The position numbers and the translations under genes were made by a program. A stretch of DNA of 58,351 nt from contig NZ_BAEP01000065.1 of NCBI RefSeq assembly GCF_000315015.1, positions 1 through 58,351 on the forward strand. The letters are read 5' to 3'. Under the pieces are notes generated by a model that made no database searches, was not told the DNA's origin, and saw nothing but the letters and a program-made list of their open reading frames with translations. Positions 9,550 to 18,883 of the stretch are shown here, in pieces; position 1 is the first letter of the stretch, and each line of letters starts with the position of its first letter. The stretch is from Paraglaciecola mesophila KMM 241 (GTDB lineage: Bacteria; Pseudomonadota; Gammaproteobacteria; Enterobacterales; Alteromonadaceae).

Positions 9550-10719
9550 ATGAATTTGCATGAATATCAGGGTAAACAATTATTCGCTGAATACGGTTTA
9601 CCTGTATCTGAAGGATATGCTGCGGAAACTCCGCAGGCGGCAGTTGAAGCTGCAGATCGTATTGGCGGTACTGAATGGGTTGTGAAATGTCAGGTTCACG
9701 CTGGTGGTCGCGGTAAAGCAGGTGGCGTTAAGCTTGTTAAAAACAAAGATGAAATCAAGGCATTTGCGCAAAAATGGCTTGGTCAAAATTTGGTGACTTA
9801 TCAGACAGATGAAGCTGGGCAACCAGTAAGCAAAATCTTGGTTGAAAGCTGTACAGATATTGCTCAAGAATTGTACCTAGGTGCAGTTGTTGATCGTGCT
9901 TCTCGTCGCGTTGTTTTCATGGCATCTACCGAAGGTGGTGTAGAAATTGAGACAGTTGCTGAAGAAACACCTGAAAAAATTCTTAAGGCTGAGATCGATC
10001 CTCTAGTAGGTGCTCAACCTTACCAAGCTCGCGAAATCGCGTTCAAACTTGGTCTTAAAGGCGTTCAAATCAAACAATTCACTCAAATCTTCATGGGTTT
10101 GGCTAAATTGTTTGAAGAAAAAGACATTGCACTAATCGAAGTTAACCCGCTTGTTATTAAAGAAGACGGCAACCTTCATTGTCTTGACGCGAAAGTAGCG
10201 ATGGACAGCAACGCTGCATATCGTCAGCCTAAGCTTCAAGAAATGCACGATCCTTCACAGGAAGATGCACGTGAAGCACAAGCGGCTAAGTGGGAACTTA
10301 ACTACGTAGCACTTGATGGCAACATCGGTTGTATGGTTAACGGTGCAGGCCTAGCAATGGGCACAATGGACATCGTAAACTTACACGGTGGCTCACCAGC
10401 TAACTTCTTAGATGTTGGCGGCGGTGCAACCAAAGAGCGTGTTGCTGAGGCATTCAAAATCATCCTTTCTGATTCAAATGTTGCAGCCGTTTTGGTTAAC
10501 ATTTTCGGTGGTATCGTTCGTTGTGACATGATCGCTGAAGGTATTATCGGGGCAGTTAAAGAAGTGGGTGTAACCATTCCTGTTGTTGTACGTTTAGAAG
10601 GTACAAACGCAGAGCTTGGCCGTGATGTATTGGCTAACTCAGGATTAGATATCATCGCTGCTTCTAGCTTAACGGATGCTGCGAAACAAGTTGTTAAAGC
10701 TGCCGGAGGTGCCGCATGA
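9550..10719 (+). CDS. sucC: Succinyl-CoA synthetase beta subunit
   Basis: With SucD converts succinyl-CoA to succinate with substrate-level phosphorylation. The 389-residue length is standard. It has an N-terminal ATP-grasp fold ([28 protein letters not shown]) and a C-terminal CoA-ligase domain ([29 protein letters not shown]). A 123-base gap with hairpins separates it from sucB, which leaves room for its own promoter. It overlaps sucD by 4 bases (ATGA), a sign of translational coupling and 1:1 synthesis. Confidence 0.98.
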   Translation: MNLHEYQGKQLFAEYGLPVSEGYAAETPQAAVEAADRIGGTEWVVKCQVHAGGRGKAGGVKLVKNKDEIKAFAQKWLGQNLVTYQTDEAGQPVSKILVESCTDIAQELYLGAVVDRASRRVVFMASTEGGVEIETVAEETPEKILKAEIDPLVGAQPYQAREIAFKLGLKGVQIKQFTQIFMGLAKLFEEKDIALIEVNPLVIKEDGNLHCLDAKVAMDSNAAYRQPKLQEMHDPSQEDAREAQAAKWELNYVALDGNIGCMVNGAGLAMGTMDIVNLHGGSPANFLDVGGGATKERVAEAFKIILSDSNVAAVLVNIFGGIVRCDMIAEGIIGAVKEVGVTIPVVVRLEGTNAELGRDVLANSGLDIIAASSLTDAAKQVVKAAGGAA

Positions 10720-11588
10720 GCGTACTAATCGACAAAAACACCAAGGTAATCTGTCAAGGTTTCACTGGTGGACAAGGTACTTTCCACTCAGAACAAGCTA
10801 TCGAATACGGTACGCAAATGGTTGGTGGTGTTACGCCTGGTAAAGGTGGCACAACTCATCTTGGTTTACCTGTTTTCAATACTGTGCGTGAAGCTGTGCA
10901 AGAAACCGGCGCAACTGCGACAGTTATCTATGTACCAGCGCCTTTCTGTAAAGACTCTATCGTTGAAGCTGCAGATGCAGGTATCGAATTGATCGTTTGT
11001 ATTACTGAAGGTATCCCTACGCTTGATATGCTTTACGTAAAAGAATACGTAAACGGTAAAGGCGTGCGTATGATCGGTCCTAACTGCCCAGGTGTTATCA
11101 CTCCAGGCGAATGTAAGATTGGCATCATGCCTGGTCACATTCACAAGCCAGGTAAAGTAGGTATCGTTTCTCGTTCAGGTACATTGACGTATGAAGCCGT
11201 TAAACAAACAACTGACGAAGGTTTCGGCCAGTCTACTTGTGTTGGTATCGGTGGCGACCCTATCCCAGGCTCTAACTTCATCGACATCCTACAGATGTTC
11301 CAAGACGATCCTAAGACTGAAGCAATCGTAATGATTGGTGAAATCGGTGGAACGGCTGAAGAAGAAGCGGCTGCATTCATCAAAGCTAACATCACTAAAC
11401 CTGTTGTTTCTTACATCGCAGGTGTAACTGCACCTGCTGGTAAGCGCATGGGTCATGCTGGTGCGATTATCTCTGGTGGTAAAGGTACTGCTGACGACAA
11501 ATTTAAAGCACTTGAAGATGCAGGCGTTAAAACTGTTCGTTCACTTGCTGACATTGGTCAAGGTCTTCGTGAAATTACCGGTTGGTAA
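10716..11588 (+). CDS. sucD: Succinyl-CoA synthetase alpha subunit
   Basis: Catalytic alpha subunit, 290 residues, which is standard. The N-terminal CoA-binding fold carries [24 protein letters not shown] is a typical motif, and [17 protein letters not shown] near the C-terminus contains the His that becomes phosphorylated. The start codon overlaps the end of sucC, and an efficient intrinsic terminator follows. This closes the TCA gene block. Confidence 0.98.
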   Translation: MSVLIDKNTKVICQGFTGGQGTFHSEQAIEYGTQMVGGVTPGKGGTTHLGLPVFNTVREAVQETGATATVIYVPAPFCKDSIVEAADAGIELIVCITEGIPTLDMLYVKEYVNGKGVRMIGPNCPGVITPGECKIGIMPGHIHKPGKVGIVSRSGTLTYEAVKQTTDEGFGQSTCVGIGGDPIPGSNFIDILQMFQDDPKTEAIVMIGEIGGTAEEEAAAFIKANITKPVVSYIAGVTAPAGKRMGHAGAIISGGKGTADDKFKALEDAGVKTVRSLADIGQGLREITGW

Positions 11589-11605
11589 ACTTGCTTAGTA
11601 CTTAT

Positions 11606-11634
11606 AAAAACCCGCTCTTGTAGCGGGTTTTTTT
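11606..11634 (+). terminator. Intrinsic terminator after sucD
   Basis: AAAACCCGCT and AGCGGGTTTT form a stem with a CTTG/T loop, followed by a seven-T run. The A-run on the left would also let it serve the convergent peptidase gene. Confidence 0.92.
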
Positions 11635-11652
11635 ATGGCTTAACTAAATAAT

Positions 11653-13722
11653 TTAGTTATTTGCTAGTGTGGACATATGCTCATTTAATCCTGGGATATA
11701 TTCAGCGCCGTGAATAATCTCTATGCTAGAGTCACTGAAATCATCACCTATGGGCTCTATTCGCCCTCCTAAACACGAGCCTAAAAATGCTTCGGTAACG
11801 GCAAAAAACGAAAGGTTATTTTCAGGCTTGTTAAAACCGTGACCTTCGTCGGGGTATAGTACGTAAGTTACTGGAATATCGCGGCTTTTCATTGCGTCAA
11901 CGATTTGGTCAGACTCAGCTTGTTTTACTCTAGGGTCATTCGCTCCCTGGCCAATGAGTAACGGCTTTTCTATCTTGTCCACATGGGTAATGGGCGAGCG
12001 TGCTTTAAGCAGCGCTAAACCTTCTTCGGTAGCAGGGTTGCCCACCGACTCGTAGAATTGCTGACGAAAGCTCTCCCAGTAAGGGGGAATTGAATCGAGC
12101 AACGTCACTAAGTTTGAAGGCCCTACAATATCGACTCCACAGGCAAACGCTTCTGGGGTAAAGGTGAGTCCTGTTAGAGTAGCGTAGCCACCGTAACTTC
12201 CCCCCATTATGGCGACTTGGTCATCCGTGGTAATACCTTGTGCTACCGCCCATTCTTTTGCATCAATTAGGTCGTTGTGCATAGCACCTGCCCACTCTTT
12301 GTTCCCTGCGTTTAAAAACGTTTTACCAAAACCTGTTGAAGCGCGAAAATTAACTTGCAGTACGCTATACCCTCGATTTGCTAGCCATTGAGCTAAAGAA
12401 TTAAAGCCAAATTGGTCCCTCGCCCAAGGGCCGCCGTGAACCAATAATACGAGAGGGGAAGACTGCTCGGGTTTGCCGTCTTGGTTAGGATCTGACACCA
12501 AGGGCAACGACAAGTAACTCACTAAATCTAGATTATCCCGCGATGGAATAACCACTCCGTGCATAGTGGAAAGAGGTAGGTTATTAACTTCTGGCTGGGT
12601 AATGAATAAATCAGTCAATTCACCGCTTGTGGTATCAAATACTTTATAAATAGGTGATTGATTACTTTGGTCAGTGAATACCGTCCAAAGCGAATTATCT
12701 AATGTTTGCGCTAAAACTTGTGACCCACCATTCAATTGGTTGTTCAACTGTTTAATCGGGGTAATGAAAGCGTCATCAATGGCGTGCCACACAGGTTTAA
12801 TGAAGTTTAGTGCATAGGCTAGGGGCACATGGCTACGAGGATGTAAAAGTACATTGGTAACATCTACTTTATCATCGCTAGCAATGACTGTGGGCGTCGT
12901 TTCTCCTATAGGCAAGTATACAAGCGCGGCGGTGTCTCGCTCTCGCGTATCTATCATGTATATGCCTTGATTCTGTTTATCGAAGCCAAGAATATTAAAA
13001 ACTTGTGAATCTGCAAAGGGCACTTTAAACCACAAGCGCCATTCATTATTCGCTTTAGTGAAAATATGGCTCGAGCCATCTTCAGCAGTCTTAACCGCGA
13101 GCCTTACTTTTAAGTTATTGTCTAATTTGTAATGAGCGTAGCCATCGTTTTGTTCAAGTAAGGTGCGCTCTGCGGTAGCCACGTTAACTTGATACATGTC
13201 GTGCCATTTTGCGTCGCGGTCATTCATACCCACAATAATCGTGCCCGGGTGGGCCTCACTCTGGTGCATCTGATCAGCTTGCACCCCTTGATATGGCGTT
13301 AGGTCTTGTCTGTCACCGCTACCGACATCCACACGATGTAAATGCCAGTTTTCATCGCCATTTTTGTCTTGAGTGAAAAAAACATATTGGCTGTCTAATG
13401 ACCAAAAGTGGGTTGGAATACCGCGTCCAGTGTCTTGGGTTATGGGTTTTGCACTAGAAAAGTCGCCAATCTGTCCGACCCAAAGATTCATAACACCCTC
13501 TACTGGCGCTCTAAAACTCATGCTGTTTCCATCCGGGCTGATACGCCCTTGATATCGACTTGGGTTGCCCAGCAAAACCTCTCTAGAGATGAGCATAGAC
13601 GGAGATGATTTTTGATTAAGTGAATTTGATTCTTGTTGGGTTGTTTGAGAAGTGTTGGGCGCACATCCGATTAACGTGAAAAATACGCTCAATGTAAAAG
13701 CGTAAAGCAGTGAATTTTTCAT
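11653..13722 (-). CDS. S9 family prolyl oligopeptidase-like lipoprotein
   Basis: Predicted envelope-anchored serine peptidase of 689 residues. The N-terminus is a lipoprotein signal with lipobox LIGC near residue 20. Residues about 45-400 look like a beta-propeller of WD40-like repeats that would restrict access to small peptides. The C-terminal alpha/beta-hydrolase domain has the nucleophile in GGSYGGYATL, the Asp in GANDPRV and the His in DEGHGF. AAGGGAA is well placed upstream of ATG. It is a single gene convergent with sucD. Family level is secure; substrate is unknown. A second, non-lipidated S9 peptidase lies near 31-33 kb. Confidence 0.93.
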   Translation of the reverse strand: MKNSLLYAFTLSVFFTLIGCAPNTSQTTQQESNSLNQKSSPSMLISREVLLGNPSRYQGRISPDGNSMSFRAPVEGVMNLWVGQIGDFSSAKPITQDTGRGIPTHFWSLDSQYVFFTQDKNGDENWHLHRVDVGSGDRQDLTPYQGVQADQMHQSEAHPGTIIVGMNDRDAKWHDMYQVNVATAERTLLEQNDGYAHYKLDNNLKVRLAVKTAEDGSSHIFTKANNEWRLWFKVPFADSQVFNILGFDKQNQGIYMIDTRERDTAALVYLPIGETTPTVIASDDKVDVTNVLLHPRSHVPLAYALNFIKPVWHAIDDAFITPIKQLNNQLNGGSQVLAQTLDNSLWTVFTDQSNQSPIYKVFDTTSGELTDLFITQPEVNNLPLSTMHGVVIPSRDNLDLVSYLSLPLVSDPNQDGKPEQSSPLVLLVHGGPWARDQFGFNSLAQWLANRGYSVLQVNFRASTGFGKTFLNAGNKEWAGAMHNDLIDAKEWAVAQGITTDDQVAIMGGSYGGYATLTGLTFTPEAFACGVDIVGPSNLVTLLDSIPPYWESFRQQFYESVGNPATEEGLALLKARSPITHVDKIEKPLLIGQGANDPRVKQAESDQIVDAMKSRDIPVTYVLYPDEGHGFNKPENNLSFFAVTEAFLGSCLGGRIEPIGDDFSDSSIEIIHGAEYIPGLNEHMSTLANN

Positions 13723-13940
13723 TTGATTCCCTTGCAGTTAGCGTTTGATATGGGCCAATACCACTTGGCTAAACCTTTGTCCCTGTGTTTGCTATATGAA
13801 TATAGCTCATAACGCGAAGTATATAATGTCGTTTTGAAAGGGGGGATTAGGTACTCATTTAGTCGTGTTTTAATGGGGGGGAAAACGCTAAGCGCTGCAC
13901 ACATATAGACAGATATATGCATGCAGTGCTTTTGAAAGCT

Positions 13941-15374
13941 CTAGCAGGTTATTTGGGTGTTAGGCAGAATGTTAATATTACTGCGAAACAGGTTTAGTTT
14001 ATCAACGCGACTTTTAATTTCTTCTAATTTCGGCTTATTAGCACCATAAGGGCCAATTGAGCGCTCTTCGTCATATTCAGGTACAAAATTAACGTATACG
14101 CTGCCCGTTGAGAACTTCTCTAGTTGATTAAACAGTTCTCTTACCCAACCTTTACATGCGTCGTCCCTATCTGCGGTTTGCCAACGTCCATGAATATTTA
14201 CCGTGTACGCTGTTGAGCGATGGGGAAAGGCCATAGCATCAGGCGCCACTCGCGATGCAGCGCCGCCTAGCTGAGCCGTAAAAATTTCACATTCATCTGA
14301 TGGTAACTGTTCAGCTGCGTTGACTAACGTATCGATAAGCTCATCAGTCATTTCGGTAAAATCGCTGGATTTCCAATAATTTCGCGCCCCTGGTGCAAGT
14401 AGCGGGTCAAATGCAGCTTGCCACGCAGCATAAGGGACAGGGCCAACCGCATCAGCTAAGGGCTTTGCAATACTGCGAAGTGGTGCGAGTGCCGCTTCAC
14501 CTTTTGCTGTATCTCCCACGTATATCATTGGCAGAATAATGACGGGCTTACCGTGATGTTCGGGGGCCAGAAAGGGAAAGGGCGGTGCTTTGCGCATGAC
14601 AGGCCAGCAACTTGCTTCATCCGGCATTGATTTGGCGATGTCGCGGAATGTGCGTAGAATTGATTTCGCTTCGGTAAGAGGGAATACGACCGGGCCGCCA
14701 AACACTATTGGTCCAACAGGATGCAATTTCAATTCAAATTGTGTTACTACCCCAAAATTACCGCTTCCGCCACGTATAGCCCAAAATAGTTCGCTGTTTT
14801 CCTGCTCTGATACATGCAGGAACTCGCCCTGAGCATCAACTAGATCAACGCTAATAATATTATCAACGGTATGCCCAAAAGAACGGCTTAACCAGCCATA
14901 TCCGCCACCCAACGCCAGACCTGCAATCCCTGTTGTTGAATTAATACCAGTCGGGACTGCCAGACCGAAGCGTTGAGTCTCATGATCAATATCTCCCAAG
15001 CAAACGCCGCTTTGCACTCTTGCTATACGCGCCTTAGGATCAACAGAAATACCTTTCATACTGCTCATATCTAACGTGAGGCCGCCGTGACATAAAGCGC
15101 TCCCCGCGATATTGTGGCCACCGCCTTTCAATGAGATTAACAGTTCATTCTTCCGAGCGAATTGTATTGTTGTTACCACGTCAGCGGTTCCACTGCAGCG
15201 GACAATAAGGGCGGGGCAGATGTCTATCATGCCATTCCATAGTGCTCGAGCCTCTGCGTAACCAGCAGTGTCAGGTAGTAACACCTCACCGCGAATAGAG
15301 GAGGTGTACTGTTCAAACTGTTGCGTATTTATATCCTTCTTTTGGCCATTAAGGCCCATAATATGAATGTTCAT
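13941..15374 (-). CDS. FAD-binding oxidoreductase, berberine-bridge-enzyme type
   Basis: Predicted flavin oxidase or dehydrogenase acting on a sugar-like or small alcohol substrate. The 477 residues contain a PCMH-type FAD domain with SLKGGGHNIAGSA, whose His is the usual covalent 8-alpha attachment point, and GLALGGGYGWLSR. The second covalent site (Cys) of bicovalent members is replaced, since the motif reads LAVPTG. The C-terminus ends with the BBE signature around KLNLFRSNINILP. The chosen ATG has AGGAG 7 bases upstream; a frame extension to 15608 has no support and would overlap the divergent regulator. The neighbouring HxlR-type gene is its likely regulator. Substrate unknown. Confidence 0.9.
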   Translation of the reverse strand: MNIHIMGLNGQKKDINTQQFEQYTSSIRGEVLLPDTAGYAEARALWNGMIDICPALIVRCSGTADVVTTIQFARKNELLISLKGGGHNIAGSALCHGGLTLDMSSMKGISVDPKARIARVQSGVCLGDIDHETQRFGLAVPTGINSTTGIAGLALGGGYGWLSRSFGHTVDNIISVDLVDAQGEFLHVSEQENSELFWAIRGGSGNFGVVTQFELKLHPVGPIVFGGPVVFPLTEAKSILRTFRDIAKSMPDEASCWPVMRKAPPFPFLAPEHHGKPVIILPMIYVGDTAKGEAALAPLRSIAKPLADAVGPVPYAAWQAAFDPLLAPGARNYWKSSDFTEMTDELIDTLVNAAEQLPSDECEIFTAQLGGAASRVAPDAMAFPHRSTAYTVNIHGRWQTADRDDACKGWVRELFNQLEKFSTGSVYVNFVPEYDEERSIGPYGANKPKLEEIKSRVDKLNLFRSNINILPNTQITC

Positions 15375-15386
15375 ATCGTCACTCCT

Positions 15387-15405
15387 TTGGTTGATTTCTA
15401 ACCAA
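15387..15405 (-). promoter_or_regulatory. Inverted repeat overlapping the oxidase ribosome-binding site
   Basis: TTGGTT and AACCAA are separated by 7 bases immediately upstream of the oxidase gene. In the mRNA the 3' arm runs into the AAAGGAG ribosome-binding site, so a hairpin could hide part of it. It could equally be an operator. The repeat is seen; the role is inference. Confidence 0.3.
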
Positions 15406-15430
15406 GGGTAGGCGTTAGCAAAAATGCAGT

Positions 15431-15451
15431 CTAGTGAACATTTTGCACTAG
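15431..15451. promoter_or_regulatory. Candidate operator in the oxidase/HxlR divergent promoter
   Basis: CTAGTG (15431-15436) and CACTAG (15446-15451) form a perfect six-base inverted repeat with a 9-base spacer, midway between the divergent start codons. Its spacing and place suit a dimeric winged-helix regulator such as the adjacent HxlR-type protein. No binding evidence exists. Confidence 0.35.
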
Positions 15452-15535
15452 GGGGTACAAGTTGTTTACTGGCTAGGGTGCTAAATACACGTTTAGGGCG
15501 TATGCTAAATTGACCTTTCACTGAGGAATGCCACT

Positions 15536-16246
15536 GTGAATACAACCCCCTATGGGCAGTATTGCCCACTAGCAATGTCTGCAGCTTTTCTATGTAATAA
15601 ATGGACATTATTGATCTTTAGAGAGTTACTGTTTGGTTCAACAAACTTTAATGATATAAGCCGAGGAGTGCCGCGAATGTCGCGCACATTGCTGTCGAAC
15701 CGCTTGAAGGAGCTGGTCAATATTGGCTTGATAACGCGCCAGGAAAAGCAGGCAACAGGACAAGTTGATTATGTGTTGACTGAATCAGGTAAAGCCCTAG
15801 AGTCAGTGGTTTTCTCGATGGCTAGCTGGGGTCAGGAGTGGTTAGAAACCGAGCCATCATTGGATAATATTGATGGTAGTTTCTTGATGTGGGACATTCG
15901 ACGTAATGTGAGAATACACGAAGATTTGCCTAACCTTTTTATTGCCCATTTTTTTCTGACTGACATGCCTGAGAATAAAAGCGAGTATTGGTTGATATTC
16001 GAAAATGGGCAAGTGGATTTATGTTACGTGGACAGAGGGTTTAATGTAGATGTAAACATTGAAGTGGCTGCGCGCGAACTTACCAAAATTTGGATGGGCT
16101 GGGAGGACTTTTCCGCTGCAGTTAAAGACCAAACATTGAAATTCAGAGGACCTAAGAAATACACCGAAATTGCCGAATATTGGCTAGGTTGTAGCACGCT
16201 TGCGCATATCAAAAAACGCGAAGGGCACTTACTCGTGTCTGAGTAA
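15536..16246 (+). CDS. HxlR-family regulator with C-terminal SCP2-like domain
   Basis: Predicted DNA-binding regulator of 236 residues, about twice the length of ordinary HxlR proteins. Residues about 8-105 are the winged helix, with the family's CPLAMSAAFLCNKWTLLI start, FNDISRGVPRMSRTLLSNRL recognition region and VDYVLTESGKALESVV wing. Residues about 130-225 form a second domain resembling the sterol-carrier/SCP2 fold, a possible ligand pocket. Start is GTG with GAGG 9 bases upstream; a nearby ATG is out of frame. It is divergent from the FAD oxidase, which it most likely controls. The SCP2 assignment is tentative. Confidence 0.85.
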   Translation: MNTTPYGQYCPLAMSAAFLCNKWTLLIFRELLFGSTNFNDISRGVPRMSRTLLSNRLKELVNIGLITRQEKQATGQVDYVLTESGKALESVVFSMASWGQEWLETEPSLDNIDGSFLMWDIRRNVRIHEDLPNLFIAHFFLTDMPENKSEYWLIFENGQVDLCYVDRGFNVDVNIEVAARELTKIWMGWEDFSAAVKDQTLKFRGPKKYTEIAEYWLGCSTLAHIKKREGHLLVSE

Positions 16247-16261
16247 GTGCAGGATACTGTT

Positions 16262-17659
16262 TTATTCGTTCGAACTTAGGTTATGAGTAACATTGCTATC
16301 ACTAGGTGATACCCGCCATATTATATTACCTACATCATCTGCCACCAATAAATTGCCGCTCTTATCAAACTCTACCCCGACAGGGCGGCCTTGGGCTTCA
16401 TCTTCTTGGTTTAAAAATCCTGTCAGAATATCAATAGGTTTCCCCGCAGGTTGTTGATCCTTAAAGGGTACAAAAATGACTTTATAACCAGCTTTAGGTT
16501 CACGGTTCCAAGAGCCATGCTGGCCGATAAACATGCCTTCGCTTATATCGTTTAGTGCATGCCCACCTCGTGTGTACATTAACCCTAGTGATGCGGTGTG
16601 AGCGCCTAATGCATAATCGGGTTTAATAGCACGCTCTACTAACTCAGGCTCTCGCTGTTCGACTCGGGTATCAATATTTTGCCCGTAGTAACTATAGGGC
16701 CAACCGTAAAACCCGTTTTCTTGCACTGACGTCATATAATCGGGCACTAAATCGTTGCCCAGCTCATCTCGCTCATTGACTGCGGTCCATAATGTATCAT
16801 TGACCCAGGTCATGCCCACTGGGTTACGTAATCCAGAAGCGAAAACACGATGCTCACCAGTTGCAATGTCGATTTCCCAAATAGCAGCCCGGCCAATTTC
16901 GGCTTCAAATCCATTTTCTGCAATATTACTATTGGAGCCAATCGAGGCATAAAGTTTAGTGCCTTCCTTATTGGCTATAAGGTTTTTAGTCCAATGATGA
17001 TTGAGTTTCCCCCCAGGCAGTTTGACTAATTCGGTGGCTGTAGCTGTGATTTCAGTTTGGCCTTGCTGATAAGGAAAACTCACCACGGCATCCGTATTGG
17101 CAATGTACAACGTATTGCCTATGAGTGTCATGCCAAAGGGAGAGTGAAGGTTTTGCAAAAATATGGTTTTCGTTTCCGCCACGCCGTCCTTATCAGCATC
17201 TCTCAATAAAGTGATACGATCAGCACTTGGAGTGCCCGCACCAGCCTTCGCCATAATTTTGCCGGCAATCCAGTCCTTAATCCCGCTATCGTCTTGGCCT
17301 TTCTGAGGCTTGTTACTCTCAGCCACCAATACATCACCGTTTGGCAAAGTGTAAAGCCATCTGGGGTGATTTAAATCCGTCGCGAAGCGATTCACCTGGA
17401 TTGAATCCAAAGGAGTCGTAGGTTTCTCGCCCTCAGGCCAGCCTACAGCGCTTGCGATGTTCACACTAGGGATAAGCGAACTGTCAGGCTCAACTAAGGT
17501 CGGCTCTTCGCCAAAGGTAACAGCAGGGTCTATTTTAGAGCTTTCGCTGCAACCGCTTAAGCCAATGAGTGAAACGATCAGCGCTGTGCTCCCAATGGCA
17601 GGGGTAAAGCGTTTAAAATTTGATAACGAGGGGCCGAAAAATGTACGTAGAGGGAACAT
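16262..17659 (-). CDS. Sorbosone dehydrogenase-like beta-propeller lipoprotein
   Basis: Predicted quinoprotein-type aldose or sorbosone dehydrogenase of 465 residues. A long N-terminal region leads to a lipobox LSGC near residue 36, so the protein is probably envelope-anchored. The rest matches the glucose/sorbosone dehydrogenase six-bladed propeller, with HPRWLYTLPNGDVLVAE, GLRNPVGMTW, NGFYGWPYSYYGQ and GAHTASLGLMY. AGGAG precedes the ATG. It is convergent with the HxlR gene with a 15-base gap. PQQ use is family inference; no PQQ synthesis genes are in the window. Confidence 0.85.
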   Translation of the reverse strand: MFPLRTFFGPSLSNFKRFTPAIGSTALIVSLIGLSGCSESSKIDPAVTFGEEPTLVEPDSSLIPSVNIASAVGWPEGEKPTTPLDSIQVNRFATDLNHPRWLYTLPNGDVLVAESNKPQKGQDDSGIKDWIAGKIMAKAGAGTPSADRITLLRDADKDGVAETKTIFLQNLHSPFGMTLIGNTLYIANTDAVVSFPYQQGQTEITATATELVKLPGGKLNHHWTKNLIANKEGTKLYASIGSNSNIAENGFEAEIGRAAIWEIDIATGEHRVFASGLRNPVGMTWVNDTLWTAVNERDELGNDLVPDYMTSVQENGFYGWPYSYYGQNIDTRVEQREPELVERAIKPDYALGAHTASLGLMYTRGGHALNDISEGMFIGQHGSWNREPKAGYKVIFVPFKDQQPAGKPIDILTGFLNQEDEAQGRPVGVEFDKSGNLLVADDVGNIIWRVSPSDSNVTHNLSSNE

Positions 17660-17967
17660 GAAATCTCCTGAAACTCACTAAACTAGGTGAATCTAGCGTC
17701 TTATGGTTAATGATATACAGTGGATACGATAGTACACATATAGCAATTTTTTTGCCGCTTATTGTTAACGAAAAAATTAATCGTAAACCTTTATATTTCC
17801 CTGTTATTACGCCCCACAGCTTGAATACAGTGGATCTGCATAATGTACTGGATTAAGTAATATTTGCGTTTTGTGTAGCAAATTTACGTACTGTAATGCT
17901 CTGGTAGTAAATTACGCTACCGGGCGTTAAGGCGCGAGTTAATTAGTGGCGAGTGAACAGGCGGCGC
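17660..17967. other. 308-base gap with an 11-base direct repeat
   Basis: Promoter region of the sorbosone-type gene and 3' flank of the solute-binding gene. No gene was seen. ATACAGTGGAT occurs at 17715-17725 and again at 17825-17835, exactly 110 bases apart and in the same orientation. It may be a spaced binding site or chance. Confidence 0.35.
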
Positions 17968-18750
17968 TTAGTTCAGTAGGGTATCATCTCGGTACATGCT
18001 GTACTTTTGCACAAGTTCTTCAAGTGCCGCAGACTCTTGCACTTCAAGTAACGCTTGATTGAATCTATTTCTGAGCTCCTCGTTCAAGAAGCCCACTCGA
18101 TAATGATTAGGCGCAAAAAGGTTGTGCACGGTCACTGGGGTCAGTTGGTTGCTGGGCTCTATAAGGGCCTGCAGGTGAGCAAAAATGTTTATGTCCATAA
18201 TCACCACCGACACATTACCATTTAACAGCATTGCAACTTGCTTCTGCTGGTCCGGCAGTTCGACGTAAAGAGGGGCTTTTTGGGCAGCAAGTGCAAACTC
18301 TTGGCCGAGATTCTTAGAAGCGGTTTGATAAGCTGATATGACATACTGCTGTAAATCTTTCGGCTGGTGTAACTTAATATCTCTGGCCTGTAATGTCACC
18401 GCCACATTTTGGTATTCGATATAAACATCACTCAAAGAAATACCGGATACATCTGCAGTGTCACTGACTGTGAGCACAGCCTGAACTTTCTGGTTTTTTA
18501 ACATGCTGAGGCTACGTCCATAAGGGACATAGATTGGTTTGAAGGTATAACCCATTTTAGCGAATACATGGCGGGCTAAATCAAGCTCAAACCCACTGTT
18601 ATCCGCTGAGTTAACATAGGGTGGTTTTGACCAGCCTACGGCTACCTCAATATCGTTCGTTTTTGGTTCAGCCGACGCATTAACGGGCAAAAAGAAGAAA
18701 ACTAGCGCTATCCACCTTTTGTTCACTGTTAGAGCGCCTCGAAAATTCAT
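17968..18750 (-). CDS. Periplasmic solute-binding protein family 3
   Basis: A 260-residue protein with an Arg/Lys-containing N-terminus, hydrophobic core and cleavage near NASA-EP, so it is exported to the periplasm. The mature part reads as a two-lobed amino-acid-type solute-binding fold (VAVGWSKPPYVN, GFELDLARHVFAKMGY). No ABC permease or ATPase lies nearby and it is too short for a sensor kinase. It is therefore an orphan binding protein of the kind common in Alteromonadales. AAGGAAG sits close to the ATG. Ligand unknown. Confidence 0.82.
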   Translation of the reverse strand: MNFRGALTVNKRWIALVFFFLPVNASAEPKTNDIEVAVGWSKPPYVNSADNSGFELDLARHVFAKMGYTFKPIYVPYGRSLSMLKNQKVQAVLTVSDTADVSGISLSDVYIEYQNVAVTLQARDIKLHQPKDLQQYVISAYQTASKNLGQEFALAAQKAPLYVELPDQQKQVAMLLNGNVSVVIMDINIFAHLQALIEPSNQLTPVTVHNLFAPNHYRVGFLNEELRNRFNQALLEVQESAALEELVQKYSMYRDDTLLN

Positions 18751-18883
18751 TATCTTCCTTTCGCTTTTATAAAACCAATTTATGGTGGATTGACTAAGTC
18801 ACATTGAATGAGGCTATTTTCAGAGCAATTTCACACAAAGTCATCTGTTAATCGCGAAAACGAGGCAAAGTTAGCCTAATTGA

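Noticed and set aside
15375-15608. N-terminal extension of the FAD oxidase by 78 codons
   Set aside because: It would overlap the start of the divergent HxlR gene, has no family similarity, and a good ribosome-binding site is present at 15374.
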